From positions 445,210,022 through 445,274,021 of the forward strand of contig CM053028.1 in NCBI GenBank assembly GCA_028564925.1: a DNA stretch of 64,000 bases. The letters are read 5' to 3'. The notes below the pieces were generated by a model, which made no database searches, was not told where the DNA came from, and saw only the letters and a list, made by a program, of their open reading frames with translations. Origin of the DNA: Lithobates sylvaticus. Lineage: Eukaryota > Chordata > Amphibia > Anura > Ranidae. How positions within the stretch are numbered: position 1 is the stretch's first letter; each line of letters starts with the position of its first letter. Positions 32,975 to 44,104 of the stretch are shown in pieces. The position numbers and the translations under genes are program-made.

Positions 32975-33425
32975 TAAATTCGGATTCTCGGAGGAAAGAA
33001 GCTCGAGGGAGATTCTACTGCGGAATAATAGAGCCTCCGGGCATTCAAAGTTATGGGCGAGAAAGGATAATAATAAATAAAAAAAAAAAAAAAAGGGAGA
33101 AAAGAAAAGAGAGGCTGCAACACGGCGGCGGTGGGGGAGGGTGGGAGAAGGGGGGGTATGGAAATTAATCAAGCTATAGTGGGAGACAAGACGGAACAGG
33201 GACGGAAGGGCTTACAGAACAGAGGAGGGCCTGCTAGACTCCAGCGGAATGTTTCTTTTCGCTTAGCTCTGTAAAATTCTTTCAATGTCTAAACCTGTAA
33301 CCACAAAAAAAAAAAAAGCAATCCACAAATGATGCCAAGACAATAAGGGGGGAAGGAGATGCGGGCACAGCTGACACTCCCCCACGAAGTTCTTTCTGAA
33401 GTGGAAAAAAAAGAAAAAAAAAAAA
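32975..33425 (+). other. L1 3' UTR and A-rich tail
   Basis: About 450 bp. Contains AATAATAAATAAAA with an A-run (33067-33093), a purine-rich stretch, another A-run (33304-33316) and the terminal tail (33403-33425, A with few G). The final A-run directly precedes the right-hand duplication. Confidence 0.85.
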
Positions 33426-33440
33426 AATACAATAGCATCT
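33426..33440. repeat. L1 target-site duplication, right
   Basis: AATACAATAGCATCT, identical to 25766-25780. Confidence 0.95.
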
Positions 33441-34510
33441 GAAAATGGGTAGGATATATTAGGCAGAAAATTAACATGTTGTCCCTGAAGTTGATGTGTT
33501 GAAAATTGACAAGTGTAAGGACTTGAGCAACAAGGACCAAATTGTAATGGATAGATAACTGGGTCAGATCATCTCCAAAATTGTAGCTTGTGTGGGCGAT
33601 ATTCTTAGTCTGCAGTGGTCAGGACCTACCAAAAGAGGTCCAAGGAAGGAAAACCGGTGAACCGGTGACAGGGCCATGGGCTAAGGCTCACTGATGCATG
33701 TGAGGAGCGAAGACTGGCCTATGGAGTATGTTTCAAAAGAGGAGTTACTGTAGCTCAAATTGCAGAAAAAAATGAATGCTGGTTCCCATTGAAGGGTGTG
33801 CATCTCAGTTTTTGTTCATGAGGCTGCATATCTGCAGACCAGTCAGGGTGCCCAAGCTGACCCGTGTCAATAGTCAAAAGTGGCTAAAATGGCCACATGA
33901 GCATCAGAACTGGACCACAGAGCAATATACAATGGTGGCCTGGTCTGATGAATTCAAGAATGGTTTGAGGAACAAAACAACAAGTTTAAGGTGTTGACTT
34001 TAAACCTTCAAATTCTCCAGATCTCAATCCAATCAAGCATCTGTGGGATGTGCTGGAAAAGCAAATCAGATCCATGAAGGCCCCCACCTTGCAACTTACA
34101 GGACTTAAAGCACGTGCTACTGATGTTTGGTTTGAGGAAAGCAACAACGAGTTTGAGGTGTCGTCTTTGAATCTTCAAATTCCCCAGATCTTAATCCAAT
34201 CAAGCATCTGTGGGATGTGCTGGAAATGCAAGTCTGATCCATGAAGGCCCCACCTTGCAACTTACAGGACTTAAAGCATCTGCTACTGGTGTTTGGTTTG
34301 AGGAACACAACAACGAGTTTGAGATGTTGATTTAGAACCTTAAAATTCTGCAGATCTCAATACAATCAAGCATCTGTGGGATGTGCTGGAAAAGCAAGTC
34401 CAATCCATGAAGGCCCCACCTTGCAATTTACAGGATGATTTAAAGCATCTGCTGCTGATGGATTGGTGCCAGATTCTACAGTATACCTTCAGAGACCTAT
34501 TGGAGTCCAT
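33441..34510 (+). mobile_element. Tc1/mariner-type relic, main piece
   Basis: Continues the element interrupted at 25780. An N-terminal region runs GTGTAAGGACTTGAGCAAC onward (about 33514). GGAAAACCGGTGAACCGGTG (33647) and the catalytic-domain text WPHEHQNWTTEQYTMVAWSD (about 33888-33950, first catalytic Asp) are recognisable. The SPDLNPI-type block (last catalytic region) has been triplicated as a 167-bp tandem array at 33976-34440. Several frame changes; nonfunctional. Confidence 0.75.
33976..34440 (+). repeat. 167-bp tandem array inside transposase relic
   Basis: Three units marked by CAAGCATCTGTGGGATGTGC, with the AGATC landmark at 34019, 34186 and 34352 (spacing 167 and 166). Each unit encodes a version of PDLNPIKHLWDVLEK, so the array multiplies the transposase's last catalytic segment. 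Confidence 0.9.
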
Positions 34511-35022
34511 CACCCAATGGGTTATGGTAGGTAGTTGTTATGTTATGTTATGGCTGCATGGTATATATAATTCATGCATAAAGTACCCCTGGTGGGAACC
34601 AAAGAAAAGGGGACAATATACATTTGTTCAGAGTCAGATTTTAATTTTCTCAAAGTTGCCTCAAGAAGTGTTCCTGCCAAATGCACTTACATTTGAAAAG
34701 GGACATAAGTATATGCTAATTTCCCACCTCCTGTCTTACATTTTGCTTACTTCAGTTTGCATCCTATAATTATTTCTCCAATTACGCAAGCAGCAGCAGA
34801 AGACACATTTCCCACTTGAAGTGAGTGAAGTATGTTTACAGTAAGTTTCTGTGATCCTTCTACAACCTACCTCAAGTGAGATTAACTGCTTAAGTAGTTT
34901 TGTGAAGCTTAAAAATTTAAGGAACACCAGATCTTTGCAAGCAGTACACATTTTGCAAGGATTGAGTCACATAGCAGTTCCCTTGGGGAAGATAAGAAAC
35001 ATTTTAGATCACCTTTGAATGG
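34511..35022. other. no gene seen
   Basis: Noncoding. The first part may be the end of the Tc1/mariner-type relic. Confidence 0.45.
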
Positions 35023-35296
35023 AATTAGGGATGAGCTCAGGCATGTTCGGAATCCTAGTCCAAAACCCACCAGAGCACTCTGGCTAGGAAGCTGTCACTG
35101 TACTTGGCCAATCATAAGTGGCCAAGGCATTTCCTGCCCAATAGCCGTACGGATATACACCTCTTTTATATCTCCGGCTGTGGGCTGAGGAATGCCTTAG
35201 CTGATTATGATTAGCCAGGTACAATGACAGCTCTTTGGCGGGATCGCTCAGGTGGGTTCGGACTAACATCTGAACACACCTGAGCTAATTCCTAAT
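35023..35296. mobile_element. palindromic MITE (274 bp)
   Basis: Ends AATTAGGGATGAGCTCAGG and CCTGAGCTAATTCCTAAT are inverted repeats. Inner blocks also pair: GCTGTCACTGTACTTGGCCA (35090) with the complement of CCAGGTACAATGACAGCT (35214), and GGCATTTCCT with AGGAATGCC. No coding capacity; superfamily not determined. Confidence 0.7.
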
Positions 35297-35963
35297 GCAG
35301 TGCAGATGGGGTGGATTTAGTAAAGAAGTAGAGACTGTTCACATTGCCAAATTAATGTAGTTGAATAAAGTGTTCACTTTGAGTACCCAAGCATATGCTA
35401 GAGAAAATCAATTTTTTATTTATTTTCTAACACATAATTGGGTATTCAAATTGAACACAGCTTCTAACATTCACTTTGCAAAGTAGACATTTAATTTCCC
35501 CCATCAGTACAGACAGTGCTGTCAAGGGAACCCCTCCTGTTGAGATATTGTCTTCTTCCGGAGGAGGGGCGGGCGGGGGATGCCGTCCCCACCGGGAGAA
35601 GACAGTGATTATCGCTAGAGGCTATTGCAGCTGTTTGCGATAATCGGAAGCAAATCCGGCAAGCTGGTTATACCCAAGTTGATTGATCAATCATCTTGGT
35701 ACATTCAGCCTGCCCATTAATGGTTTAAATCCAGTTCCTGTTGAACCAGCCAAGTTTCGAACCGTGTATGGTAAGCCTAAGTAAATCAACCTCAGAGACT
35801 TACCAGCTTTGGAAAATATTTCTATGAGCATTTTCCTATTGTTTCTTTTTTGAGGAGAAAGGGCACTAAATAAAGGCAGCATGCATTTGGTGTTATAGAA
35901 CTTATAGTCACTTGAAGTGTGAAAATTTCAAATTTTATTGGAGGTCGGGTTACTTTTCAACCG
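35297..35963. other. no gene seen
   Basis: Intergenic. GGAGGAGGGGCGGGCGGGG at 35561 is a local GC-rich patch. Nothing protein-like. Confidence 0.5.
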
Positions 35964-35971
35964 CAGCTTAC

Positions 35972-36769
35972 TAGAGCTGCACAATTAATCGTTAAAAAAT
36001 TGTGATCTCGATTCAACCCCCCTGACGATCTCCAATGCAGAGTTTGCCGATTCTTTCATATAACAAGTGGAGAGACTTTATCTGCTTTCTCAGCTGTCAA
36101 AAGAAAATATCCGGGCAGTCTGGAAAGTTAACAGGAAACATTGTAACTAATGCTTCCTTCTTAGATCAAAGGGATAAACTTCTGTGTGTGTGTGTAAAGA
36201 AAAAATCTGGGCAGTCTGCCAAGTTTTTAACAACATGAAACATTGTAACTAATGCTTCCTTCTTAGATCAAAGGAAAAAACTTCTGTGTGTGTGTGTGTG
36301 TAAAGAAAAAATCTGGGCAGTCTGCCAAGTTTTTAACAACATGAAACATTGTAACTAACTTCCTTCTTACATCAAACTTCTGTGTGTAAATGCAGGAAGT
36401 TTAACCACTTAAAGTCCAAATCTTTTTCTGACACTTGTTTCTTAAGTTAAAATCAATATTTTTTGCTAGAAAATTACTTGGAACCCCCAAACATTATATA
36501 TAATTTAGCAAAGACCCTAGGGAATAAAATGGCAATTGCTGCAATATTTTATGTCACACTGTATTTACCCAACGGTCTTTCAAATGCAATTGGAAAAAAA
36601 TGGGAAAAATACACTTCGATGAATAAAAAAAACAAAAAACAGTAAGTTAGCCCAATTTTTTTGTTTCAAAGTGAAAGATGATGTTGCGCGAGAATCGTGA
36701 GAGAATCGTGATCTATCTTCTTAGCAAAAAAATTGTGATTCTCATTTTAGCCAGAATCGTGTAGCTCTA
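35972..36769. mobile_element. nonautonomous hAT element (798 bp)
   Basis: Termini TAGAGCTGCAC and GTGTAGCTCTA are perfect inverted repeats apart from one position, flanked by an exact 8-bp duplication CAGCTTAC (35964-35971 and 36770-36777). The TIR form and the 8-bp target are diagnostic of hAT. It contains a three-copy tandem of about 103 bp (36096-36390) and a segment (36400-36660) shared with the TTAA-flanked elements. No transposase. Confidence 0.9.
36096..36395. repeat. about 103-bp tandem, three units, with (GT)n
   Basis: Units share AAACATTGTAACTAA, CTTCCTTCTTA and ACTTCTGTGTGTG; GGGCAGTCTG recurs at 36112, 36209 and 36314. Confidence 0.85.
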
Positions 36770-36777
36770 CAGCTTAC

Positions 36778-38140
36778 TGTTATAACAATAGACCTCATTT
36801 ATAAATCAGACCCACGGTCACTAATCAAATCTAAAATTTTAGATGTTAACTTTTAGAAACATATATTCTTACTGTAACCGCCAGTAAATACAGACAGTAT
36901 AGCCATCCTCAGAATTAAATCTGTGTAGGTTTTGACTTTTAAAAAGTCTAAACTTGCATTGTAATTTGGGAAAGGGGGCTGGATACAGCAGAGAATGGGG
37001 AAGGCTTGTACAGCAACTTGTGCAGTTTCTGCTTTAGGTTATATTTAACCTAGTACAGGGTTTTTTGGGTTTTTTTTTTGAAAAGAGGAACATGAGTCTT
37101 GTTACTGCTTTTTGTAATGTAAGAAATAGTATCAATGTGCGTTCACATTTAAATGCCTTTTTTCTACACAAAGGAGAAGCCATATTGCTTGTTATATATA
37201 CTTTATAAGCTTTGGTTCCTTCTTGGTGGTGCTGTACAGTGATTGTGCCTTGCTCATCTACAAGACAGGATCTGTTAATTAAAAATGATATACTCACTGC
37301 AATGTCTAATGATCTGAAACATCCAGGGCTGTATTTCAAAGCACTTGTAGGCCAGTGCCTAAGGCAGTTGGGTTAGAAGAGGCAGCATCAAGCCTTAATA
37401 TTTGAAACTTGTATTAACACGTACTTATTTTGGTTCCCTCTACTGTGCCCTTTTAAAAAAAAAATTTATGATTTTTCCTTTTGTTTGTAGTTGGTACAGT
37501 TGTCTCATAGCACATTTCCAAGGTAGTTGTCAATAAAACAATCAAATTACACAAGGGTCAAGGTTTGTAGGAAATAGTTTTATCATCCATTGTGTGTATA
37601 TATACAGCCTTGGAAATGCCATCATTGCTTCTGGTAGCCAGGGACCACAAGATCTTTGCCTGGGTTTTACATCACATGATAGAGCTCAGAAGCTCTGTTT
37701 TTTGATATGTTGCACCTTTGTTTGCCAAAATAATAATGTGATTTTGTTAAACAGACACATTGATTAATGTAAAAAGTGAATATTAATAATATGTTTGCTT
37801 TAAAATATTTAAAAAATGAATTTAGATCTATGTTTGCTCCAAGCATGTTTATATTCTAATAGTTTTGACTGAAATAACAAAATACTGTATTGTAAATTAC
37901 ATCAATAGAACAGAAGTGCAAACAAATGTTCAAATTGTTGCAAATACAGAGATACACTTCCTTCAGATGGCCAACAAAGATAATATATCTTATCCTCAGA
38001 TAGGAAGCTGTCAGCTTTAAATACTCTCGCACCAAAGTGCTAACAAGATTAATTGTTAAAAAAAATGATGTGGTGATCCCTAGCAAAAGAAATGAAAATC
38101 TCATGCTTTGTGCACTAGACATCCACTGCTACCAAGCATG
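36778..38140. other. no gene seen
   Basis: Looks like unique AT-rich intergenic DNA. No conserved frame or recognised repeat. Confidence 0.5.
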
Positions 38141-38141
38141 T

Positions 38142-38375
38142 TTAAAGTGGTTGTAAAGGCGTAAGCTTTAATTTCCCTTACTCTACATGTTCAGCTCCCT
38201 CCTAGCCCCTCTAAATACTTACCTAAACCCGATCTCGATCCAGCGCTGTGTCCAACAGCAACAACACTGCTCTCTCCTCACAGGGACTGAGGCAGCAGCC
38301 GGAGCAATTGGCTCCTGTTGCTGTCAATCAAATCCAGCAAGGGGGCGGGGCTTACCCACCAAGCGTTTAGTTACA
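38142..38375. mobile_element. TTAA-type MITE, left half only
   Basis: TTAAAGTGGTTGTAAAGGCG at the left matches the terminus at 14286. The body is GC-rich near 38330. The right terminus is missing; it seems cut off near 38375. Confidence 0.55.
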
Positions 38376-38519
38376 AACAGATGAAATCGAACTGGACCAA
38401 GTACAGAGCTTTGCAGTACACCACTAGTGACTGGTCTCTGTTCCAAATAAACCTCAGTTACAGCCACACTCTGCTATCTATTCTTTGGTCAACTGTGCAG
38501 TCACAGAACCATCCAAGGG

Positions 38520-38720
38520 TTAAGTCCTAGCTTGTCCAACTTTTTTTTAGGATATCATTATGTGGAACCATTTCACATGCTTGGCTGAAATCAAGATCCG
38601 CAGCACCATTTTTGTCCAAAACATTTGTGATCTGACATGATCTGCCCTTAGTAAATCCATGTTGCTTTGGGTCCAGCATGTTGTAAATTTTAAAAGATCA
38701 TTGATCTCTATTTTTTTATG
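38520..38720 (-). mobile_element. CR1/L2-type LINE reverse-transcriptase scrap
   Basis: Minus-strand text NMLDPKQHGFTKGRSCQ (38690-38630) followed by AADLDFSQACEMVPHND (to about 38565) matches the QHGFRKGRS...YLDFSKAFDTVPH region of CR1/L2-group reverse transcriptases. About 60 residues in one frame. It is old and isolated; sequence at 38390-38520 may belong to it. Confidence 0.7.
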
Positions 38721-39302
38721 AGTGATACCATTAGTTTTACTACTACAAATGCTAAATTCACTGGCCTGGTCTTGTGGATATGTACAATTTTAGCTTTCCA
38801 GGAGTCATGGGTGAACTTTTCCTGTTAGAAGTGATTAAATAAAAAGATCAGTTAACCACTTCAGCCCCGGACCAATTGTCAGCTTAAGGACCAGAGGTCT
38901 TTTTTCAATTTCGCACTGCACTACTTTAACTGGTAATTGTGCGGTCATGCAATTTTGTAACGAAACGAAATTTGCGTCCTTTTCTTCCCACAAATAGAGC
39001 TTTCTTTTGATGGTATTTGATTGCCTCTGTGATTTTTATTTTTTTTGCGATATAAACGGAAAAAAGAGCGAAAATTTTGAAAAAAAAAGAGATTTTCTAC
39101 TTTTTGTTATAAGAAAAATCTAATAAACTCAATTTTAGTCAAACATTTGGGCCAAAATGTATTCAGCCACATGTCTTTAGTAAAAAAAATGCCAATAAGC
39201 GTATATTGATTGGTTTGCGCAAAAGTTATAGCGTCTACAAACTAGAGTACATTTTCTGGAATTTACACCGCTTTTAATTTATGACTGCCTATTTCATTTC
39301 TT

Positions 39303-40420
39303 GAGGTGCTAAAATGGCAGAGAAGTACAAAACCCCCCCAAATGACCCCATTTTGGAAAGTAGACACCCCAAGCTATTTGCTGAGAGCAATGTTGAGCCC
39401 ATTGAATATTTTTTTTTTTAGTCCCAAGTGATTGAATAAAGACAAAAAAATAAAAATAATTTTTTTTTTTCTTCAAAAAGTTGTCACTAAATGATATATT
39501 GCTCACACATGCCATAGTTATATGTGGAATTGCACCCCAAAATACATTTTGCTGCTTCTCCTGAGTATGGGGATACCACATGTGTGGGACTTTTTGGGAG
39601 CCTAGCCGCGTACGGGGCCCCGAAACCCAAGCACCGCCTTCAGGATTTCTAAGGGTGCAAATTTTTGATTTCACTCCTCACTACCTATCACAGTTTCGAA
39701 GGCCATAAAATGCCAAAATAGCACAAAACCCCCCCAAATGACCCCATTTTGGAAAGTAGACACCCCAAGCTATTTGTTGAGAGGCATGGTGAGTATTTTA
39801 CAGCTCTCATTTGTTTTTGAAAATGAAGAAAGTAAAGAAAAAAAAAAAAATTTTTTTTTTTTTCTTTTTTCAATTTTCAAAACTTTGTGACAAAAAGCGA
39901 CATCTGCAAAATACTCACAATACCTCTCAGCAAATAGCTTGGGGTGTCTACTTTCCAAAATGGGGTCATTTTGGGGGGTTTTATGCCATCTGGGCATTCC
40001 ATGGCCTCCGAAACTGTGATTGGCAGTGAGAAGTGAAATAAAAAAATTACTCCCTTAGAAAGCCTGAAGGCGGTGCTTGGTTTTTGGGGTTCCGTACGCA
40101 GCTAGGCTCCCAAAAAGTCCCACACATGTGGTATCCCCGTACTCAGGAGAAGCAACAGAATGTATTTTGGGGTGTATTTCCACATATGCCCATGACATGT
40201 TTGAGCAATATATCATTTAGTGACAACTTTTTGTAAAAAAAATATATATATTTTTTTTTTTTCATTATTCAATCTCTTGGGACAAAAAAAAAAAATATTT
40301 AATGGGCTCAACATTGCTCTCAGCAAATAGCTTGGGGTGTCTACTTTCCAAAATGGGGTCATTTGGGGGGGGTTTGAACTGTCCTGGCATTTTATGCACA
40401 ACATTTAGAAGCCTATGTCA
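39303..40420. repeat. fold-back, about 555-bp arms
   Basis: The two halves are reverse complements around about 39857. Examples: TTGGAAAGTAGACACCCCAA at 39352 and 39748 against TTGGGGTGTCTACTTTCCAA at 39940 and 40331; GGATACCACATGTGTGGGAC at 39571 against GTCCCACACATGTGGTATCC at 40117; GCACCGCCTTCAGG at 39632 against CCTGAAGGCGGTGC at 40063. The centre is A-run then T-run. Confidence 0.88.
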
Positions 40421-41623
40421 CACGTCACCCACTCTTCTAACCACTTGAAGACAAAGCCCTTTCTGACACTTTTTGTTTACATGAAAACATATTTTTTTTT
40501 TGCAAGAAAATTACGTTGAACCCCCAAACACTATATATATTGTTAAAGCAAAGGCCCTACAGATTAAAATGGTGGGTGTTGCATTTTTTTTTTCCACACA
40601 GTATTTGCGCAGCGATTTTTCAAACGCATTTTTTGTGGAAAAAATACACTTTTTTTTATTTTAATGCACTAAAACACACTATATTGCTCAAATTTTTGAT
40701 GAAATAAAAAATATGATCTTAGGCCGAGTACATGGATACCAAACACGACATGCTTTAAAATTGCGCACAAACACGCAGTGGCGACAAACTACATACATTT
40801 TTAAAAGCCTTTAAAAGCCTTTACATGATACCACATTAGATTCACGGAGGAGGTCTACTGCTAAAATTACTGCCCTCGATCTGACCTTCGCGGTGATACC
40901 TCACATGCATGCTGCAATTGCTGTTTACATATGACGCCAGACCAACGCTTGTGTACGCCTTTGCGCAAGAGAAGGGGGGGCAGGGGTGCTTTTTTTTTTT
41001 TTTTTTTTTAGTTTTTTTTTATTTATTTAGCTTTTTTATTCTATTTTTAAACTGTTCCTTCCATTTTTTTTCTTTGTTATGATTTTTATTGTTATCTCGG
41101 GGAATGTAAATATCCCCTATGATAGCAATAGGCAGTGACAGGTACTCTTTTTTTGAAAAAATTGGGGTCTATTAGACCCTAGATCTTTCCTCTGCCCTCA
41201 AAGCATCTGACCACACCAAGATTGGTGTGATAAAATGCTTTCCCAATTTCCCAATGGCGCGGTTTATATCCGGGAGGGGGGACATTCCCTCCCACTGCTT
41301 GTAAAAGCAGTCTAGAGGCTAATTACCCGCTAGAATTGCTTTTACATGAAAGCCGATCACTGGCTGAAAAGAATGATACCAAGATGATACCTAAACCTGC
41401 AGGCATCATTCTGGTATAACCATTCAAAGTCCAGCAACATACTGGACATATATTGTAATCTTTTTTTTTTTCATGCAGCCTCTTGGCTGAACGAAAAAAA
41501 GAGATTGATTGGTGGGTATGCCCACCATTAGAATACCTCCCTTCATCCACCCACTTCTAATGATGGGCATACATGCACCATTTATATATGCCGATGCATG
41601 GGGGCATCCTCCCGCAAAAGTTA

Positions 41624-41667
41624 TGCCGTGTACACACGGTCGGAATTTCGACCGTATGTACGTGGCA
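41624..41667. mobile_element. minimal palindromic MITE, copy D (44 bp)
   Basis: TGCCGTGTACACACGGTCGG joined almost directly to CGACCGTATGTACGTGGCA, flanked by TTA on both sides (41621-41623 and 41668-41670). It is effectively two termini of the family with the middle gone. Confidence 0.75.
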
Positions 41668-42571
41668 TTAGGAGCCAATCGCTCCTCCGCCCCCCCTGCT
41701 GCCCCCATGCTTCGGCACATATGCTCTTTTTTTTAACTGTGGTGGTGAAATCACCTCCTACAGCGTTGGAGTCGCGGCTTTATGTATCGTGGGAGCAAAT
41801 GCTGTTGCTGTCAAGATAAATAAATCCGCGCTGCAACTGAATGGCGCACCTGAAAACAAAAAAATGCTTAACACTAAAACACAGTAAACAAAATTACATA
41901 CCTGAAAAGCAAGCATGATAAAACATGATAAAACATAATAAAACATTGCAGAATAGAATGGAGTAAAAAAAGAGCAACAATAGAGAGAGAGAGAGAACAA
42001 TAAAACGACAACTATTTTTGTTTTTTTTATTTTTTTGAGACTCACAGGTAAAAAAGCTCCTGACTGTTAGCGACTGAATCAAAACGCTACCACAAAAAAA
42101 ATGTTAGCGATCGCAGGGATCAGGCCTGACTCTGCGAACGCTGCAGTTATGTGTGCTTAGTGTTTTGTAAGTGACAGTGATCGATCGATACTGCACTTGG
42201 GTGGGCTGGGCTGGGCTGGGCGGAGGGGGAAAACGCAGGTGCTAGCAGGTATCTGGGCTGATCCCGCTAACAATGCGTTTTTTTGGAACCCTAAACTGCT
42301 GGGACGCTAGTATAGATCTGATCAGATCAGATATTGATCTGTTCAGATACTATACCACTAAGGGAGGTGTATGCTTTGCGCGTGGGTGTTTGCGGTACTG
42401 GCACTAACCTGGGGCGACGCAGACCTTATTTGACCCTAAAACCTAATTGATATCACCCGCCGGGCGATCCGGGGGTTAAACCGTTATTGGGTAATAAATG
42501 GCGGGTGCCCTGACAGTATAAAAAACAAGCTAACTAACCAGCGTCACCCGTAACAGTAATACAAAAAAAAA

Positions 42572-43400
42572 AACTGGTTACCTAGCGACACTAATGCAGC
42601 GATCAGAAAAACGATCGCTTAGTGACACTGGCAAAAGGGGGTGAAAGGGTTAACTAGGGGCAATCAGGGGGTTAAACCTTTATTAGGTAATATATGGGGG
42701 TACCTGACGCTATATAAAAACCTGACGGGGAACCTAAATAACGAAATAACTAACTGGCTAACCAGCGTCACCAGTGACATTTTATACGGTGATCACTGGT
42801 GAAAGGGTTAACTCTAGGGGCAATCAGGGGGTTAAAACCTTTATTTAGGTTGTAATATGGGGGTACCTGACCTATAAACCTATTTATGAACCTATATAAA
42901 CATGGCGGTTAACCTAAAAAAAAACTGGTTACCTAGCGACACTAATGCAGCGATCAGAAAAACGATCGCTTAGTGACACTGGCAAAAGGGGGTGAAAGGG
43001 TTAACTAGGGGCAATCAGGGGGTTAAACCTTTATTAGGTAATATATGGGGGTACCTGACGCTATATAAAAACCTGACGGGGAACCTAAATAACGAAATAA
43101 CTAACTGGCTAACCAGCGTCACCAGTGACAGTTATACGGTGATTACTGGTGAAAGGGTTAACTCTAGGGGCAATCAGGGGTTAAAACCTTTATTTAGGTT
43201 GTAATATGGGGGTACCTGACCTATAAAACTATTTATGAACCTATATAAAACATGGCGGTTAAAATAAAAAAAAAAATGGTTACCTAGCGACACAATGCAG
43301 CGATCAGAAAAAACGATCGCTTAGTGACACTGGCAAAAGGGGGTGAAGGGGTTAACTAGGGGCAATCAGGGGGTTAAACCTTTATTAGGGGGGGGGGGTA
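42572..43400. repeat. 352-bp tandem array
   Basis: GGTTACCTAGCGACAC recurs near 42576, 42928 and 43279. The last unit is partial. Within each unit a weaker half-repeat (GGGGCAATCAGGGGGTTAAA) occurs twice. Confidence 0.88.
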
Positions 43401-43938
43401 GGGGGCTACCTAGGACCTAAAACTAACTGCCCTGACAGTTATTACAGTCACACTGACACTAAATGCAGTGATCAGTAAATAAATGATCACTGCAATTAGT
43501 GACACTGTGACTGGGGGGGGGGGGAGGGGGTGATCTGGGGGTGATCTGGGGGTGACAGGGGGGTGGATTGTGTGCCTATGTGTACTGGTGTCAGTGTACT
43601 GTTTGTGCACTAACCTTTACATCTTCTCTGCTCGGCGTTCCGGTCACATAGACCGGCGCACCGAGCGTGACATCACTTCCGCCTTCCTGTCTATACAATA
43701 GACAGGAAGGGGAAGCTTTTCATTCGCCAGGAGCGATCGCGAGGGGGTGGCCAGAAACCACTGGCCGTCCCCTCGTCCCGGATCGCTCCTGAAGCGATGC
43801 CGACCGTCCCCGCCGGCGGAGGGGGGTCCGATCGGACCCCCCAACCACCTGAAGAATGGCACGTACAGGTACGTGGTTCTGCCTGTACGTGCCATTCTGC
43901 CGACGTATATCTACATGGGGCGGTCGGCAAGTGGTTAA

Positions 43939-44104
43939 TGATCAACTATACCTCAAAGTTGTCCTAAAACTCTGGGATGAAAATAATTAGGACCAGTTCA
44001 TCTGTTACCTCTGCCCTTAGAAATCCTGAAAATGAGCCTAATAAACAACATAATCATGCAACATGTTTTTGTTAGTGTCATTTACTTCTTCAAAAATTAA
44101 ACAG
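43939..44104. other. short unassigned stretch
   Basis: Noncoding; no recognised repeat. Confidence 0.4.

Larger units (their letters stand above)
25781..33425 (+). mobile_element. full-length L1-group LINE with intact ORFs
   Basis: A complete non-LTR retrotransposon of about 7.6 kb. Parts: a GC-rich 5' UTR (25781-27764), ORF1 (27765-28817), a G/C-rich spacer (28818-29158), ORF2 (29159-32974), and a 3' UTR with A-rich tail ending at 33425. The flanking 15-bp duplications are identical, both reading frames are open end to end, and the tail is still A-rich. These three facts together mark a recent insertion. It inserted into a Tc1/mariner-type relic. Confidence 0.95.
38852..43938. mobile_element. 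5.1-kb noncoding TTAA-flanked element
   Basis: Begins TTAACCACTTCAGCCCCGG (38852) and ends GGTCGGCAAGTGGTTAA (43938), so CCACTT/AAGTGG termini sit inside TTAA on both sides. No transposase or other protein-like frame. Internal modules: a fold-back at 39303-40420, a second CCACTT-type start at 40439, a 44-bp MITE at 41624, and a 352-bp tandem at 42572-43400. It ends in a GC-rich segment with the pair GGCACGTACAGG / CCTGTACGTGCC (43858-43893). Piggybac/Kolobok-like mobilisation is inferred from TTAA. It could also be two or more related elements joined. Confidence 0.7.

Noticed and set aside
42570-43400. CRISPR-like or regulatory direct repeats
   Set aside because: Units of 352 bp without spacers, in a eukaryotic transposon; an ordinary tandem array.
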